NCBI GenBank assembly: GCA_020741375.1 | Contig: DYZF01000161.1 | Span: 1 to 6,713, forward strand | DNA: 6,713 nt | Reading direction: 5' to 3' | DNA from: Tessaracoccus flavescens | GTDB lineage: Bacteria; Actinomycetota; Actinomycetes; Propionibacteriales; Propionibacteriaceae | In this document: positions 5,981 to 6,713 of the stretch, piece after piece | Layout: each line of letters opens with the position of its first letter | Numbering within the stretch: the stretch's first letter is position 1 | Program-made: the position numbers and the translations under genes | Notes under the pieces: model-generated | Seen by the model: only the letters and a program-made list of their open reading frames with translations | Told to the model about the DNA's origin: nothing | Databases searched by the model: none

Positions 5981-5986
5981 CGCCGA

Positions 5987-6706
5987 ATGGCCGACTCCGC
6001 GACGCAGCGCCCCCGCCGCGCGGTATCCGTCGTTGTTGGAGCCGTCTTGCTGCTCGTCCTCACGACGGTGCTGGCTTTCCTGCCGCGACCCCCGTTCGTC
6101 GAAGTGGTCGAGGCGCCCCCGGTGCTGGTGCCCACGGAGCCCATCCAGACGTCGTCGGTGGCGCCGCCGTCGGACCCGCCGCAGTCTGAAGAGCCATTGC
6201 CGGAGATCGAGCCGTTCAATCTGCCCGACTGGCTGCCAGACCTCATCCGCCTAGCCATCGTCATCCTGATCGTCGCGGCCATTGCGTGGTTCGTGCGCCG
6301 ACTGTGGGAGACGCGGATCAGCACCGAGCGGCACCGGGCGGTCGCGCCCAGCGGTGACGCCGTCGAGATCGTGGATCTTGACGAGGACGAGGTTGCGGAG
6401 ACGGTTGAGGAAGCCATCGCCTCGCTGCGCCGCGGTATCGCCGTCGACGAGGCGGTGGTGGAGTGTTGGCGACGGTTGGAATCGCTGGCCGCGGACACGG
6501 GGATTCGCCGTCGCAGGTCGCAGACGTCGGAGGAGTTCACGGTGGACGTCCTCGCCCGCGGGGGAGTTGATGAGCGTTCCATCCGTGGGCTCGGCGACCT
6601 CTATCGCCAAGCCATGTTCTCCACGCACGAACTCACCGACGACGACCGCGAGCGCGCCATCGACGCCCTGGAGGCGGTCAGCGCCCAGTTGAGGGTGGGC
6701 CGATGA
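5987..6706 (+). CDS. DUF4129 domain two-pass membrane protein
   Basis: A 239-residue protein. A short basic cytoplasmic N-terminus precedes membrane segment 1 (about 12-32). A Pro/Glu-rich extracytoplasmic stretch follows (33-83, many PP and PxxP), then membrane segment 2 (about 86-103) with WFVRR at the inner face, an acidic linker (VDLDEDEVAETVEEA, 129-143), and a cytoplasmic C-terminal DUF4129 domain (about 140-235). That domain shows the family signature ECWRRLESLAADTGI, then RRRSQTSEEF, then GDLYRQAMFS-x-HELTDDDRERAIDALEA. DUF4129 proteins are usually encoded with a DUF4350 protein, a MoxR AAA+ ATPase and a DUF58 protein in actinobacteria. The complex is thought to act in envelope-related protein maturation or remodelling, but its biochemistry is unknown. 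The leaderless promoter sets the start. The stop overlaps the next ATG by 4 nt, indicating translational coupling at the head of an operon. Confidence 0.85.
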   Translation: MADSATQRPRRAVSVVVGAVLLLVLTTVLAFLPRPPFVEVVEAPPVLVPTEPIQTSSVAPPSDPPQSEEPLPEIEPFNLPDWLPDLIRLAIVILIVAAIAWFVRRLWETRISTERHRAVAPSGDAVEIVDLDEDEVAETVEEAIASLRRGIAVDEAVVECWRRLESLAADTGIRRRRSQTSEEFTVDVLARGGVDERSIRGLGDLYRQAMFSTHELTDDDRERAIDALEAVSAQLRVGR

Positions 6707-6713
6707 CGCGGCG
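6703..6713 (+). CDS. Start of next operon gene, cut by window edge (possibly DUF4350)
   Basis: The ATG at 6703 overlaps the DUF4129 stop codon in an ATGA junction and is preceded by GAGGG (6691-6695) at 7 nt spacing. Only the codons for M-T-R and two further bases are visible. The identity guess comes solely from the usual gene order in actinobacteria, where a DUF4350 membrane protein often follows DUF4129. Confidence 0.55.

Noticed and set aside
107..6713. Novel defence, mobile or biosynthetic system
   Set aside because: No integrase, transposase, toxin-antitoxin pair, CRISPR repeat or co-directional cluster of unknown genes; neighbours are mostly single housekeeping or envelope genes.

Overview
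The window is high-GC DNA with strong G/C bias at third codon positions, Sec/lipobox lipoproteins and several TANNNT -10 boxes placed 6-7 nt before a start codon (the leaderless-transcript layout common in Actinobacteria). Together with the gene families present this points to an actinobacterial chromosome. A Propionibacteriaceae-type host is a guess from protein flavour only and is not proven. Seven protein genes are intact or nearly so, one gene is clearly decayed, and the start of another is cut by the right edge.

Layout. Bases 1-112 are non-coding, with a short repeat-like hairpin at the left edge. A lipoprotein with a parallel beta-helix, carbohydrate-binding Cthe_2159/DUF4353-type domain runs on the + strand (113-1747). 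It converges on the remains of a DUF808 (YedI-like) membrane protein gene on the - strand (1773-2400), which has lost its 5' end and a central block and carries a frameshift. Upstream of that, also on the - strand, is a complete type IB DNA topoisomerase (2450-3448). It is divergent from a spermidine-synthase-like methyltransferase-fold gene (3560-4366, +); both genes appear to start without a leader. The latter converges with one base to spare on nadE, ammonia-dependent NAD+ synthetase (4368-5204, -). nadE is divergent from a lipid-anchored CueP copper-binding protein (5323-5922, +), whose three copper-site cysteines are conserved. A GC hairpin follows cueP, and then a leaderless promoter drives a DUF4129 two-pass membrane protein (5987-6706, +) that overlaps the next gene by 4 nt. 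This is the likely start of the DUF4129 / DUF4350 / MoxR / DUF58 operon.

The genes do not form one pathway. They are mostly single-gene transcription units of ordinary chromosomal housekeeping and envelope function. The items most worth following are the possible copper-responsive palindrome overlapping the cueP ribosome-binding site, the repeated leaderless promoter pattern, the eroded DUF808 gene, and the inverted repeat in the topoisomerase/spermidine-synthase-like intergenic region. I found no mobile element, CRISPR array, tRNA or rRNA, and no convincing undescribed multi-gene system.
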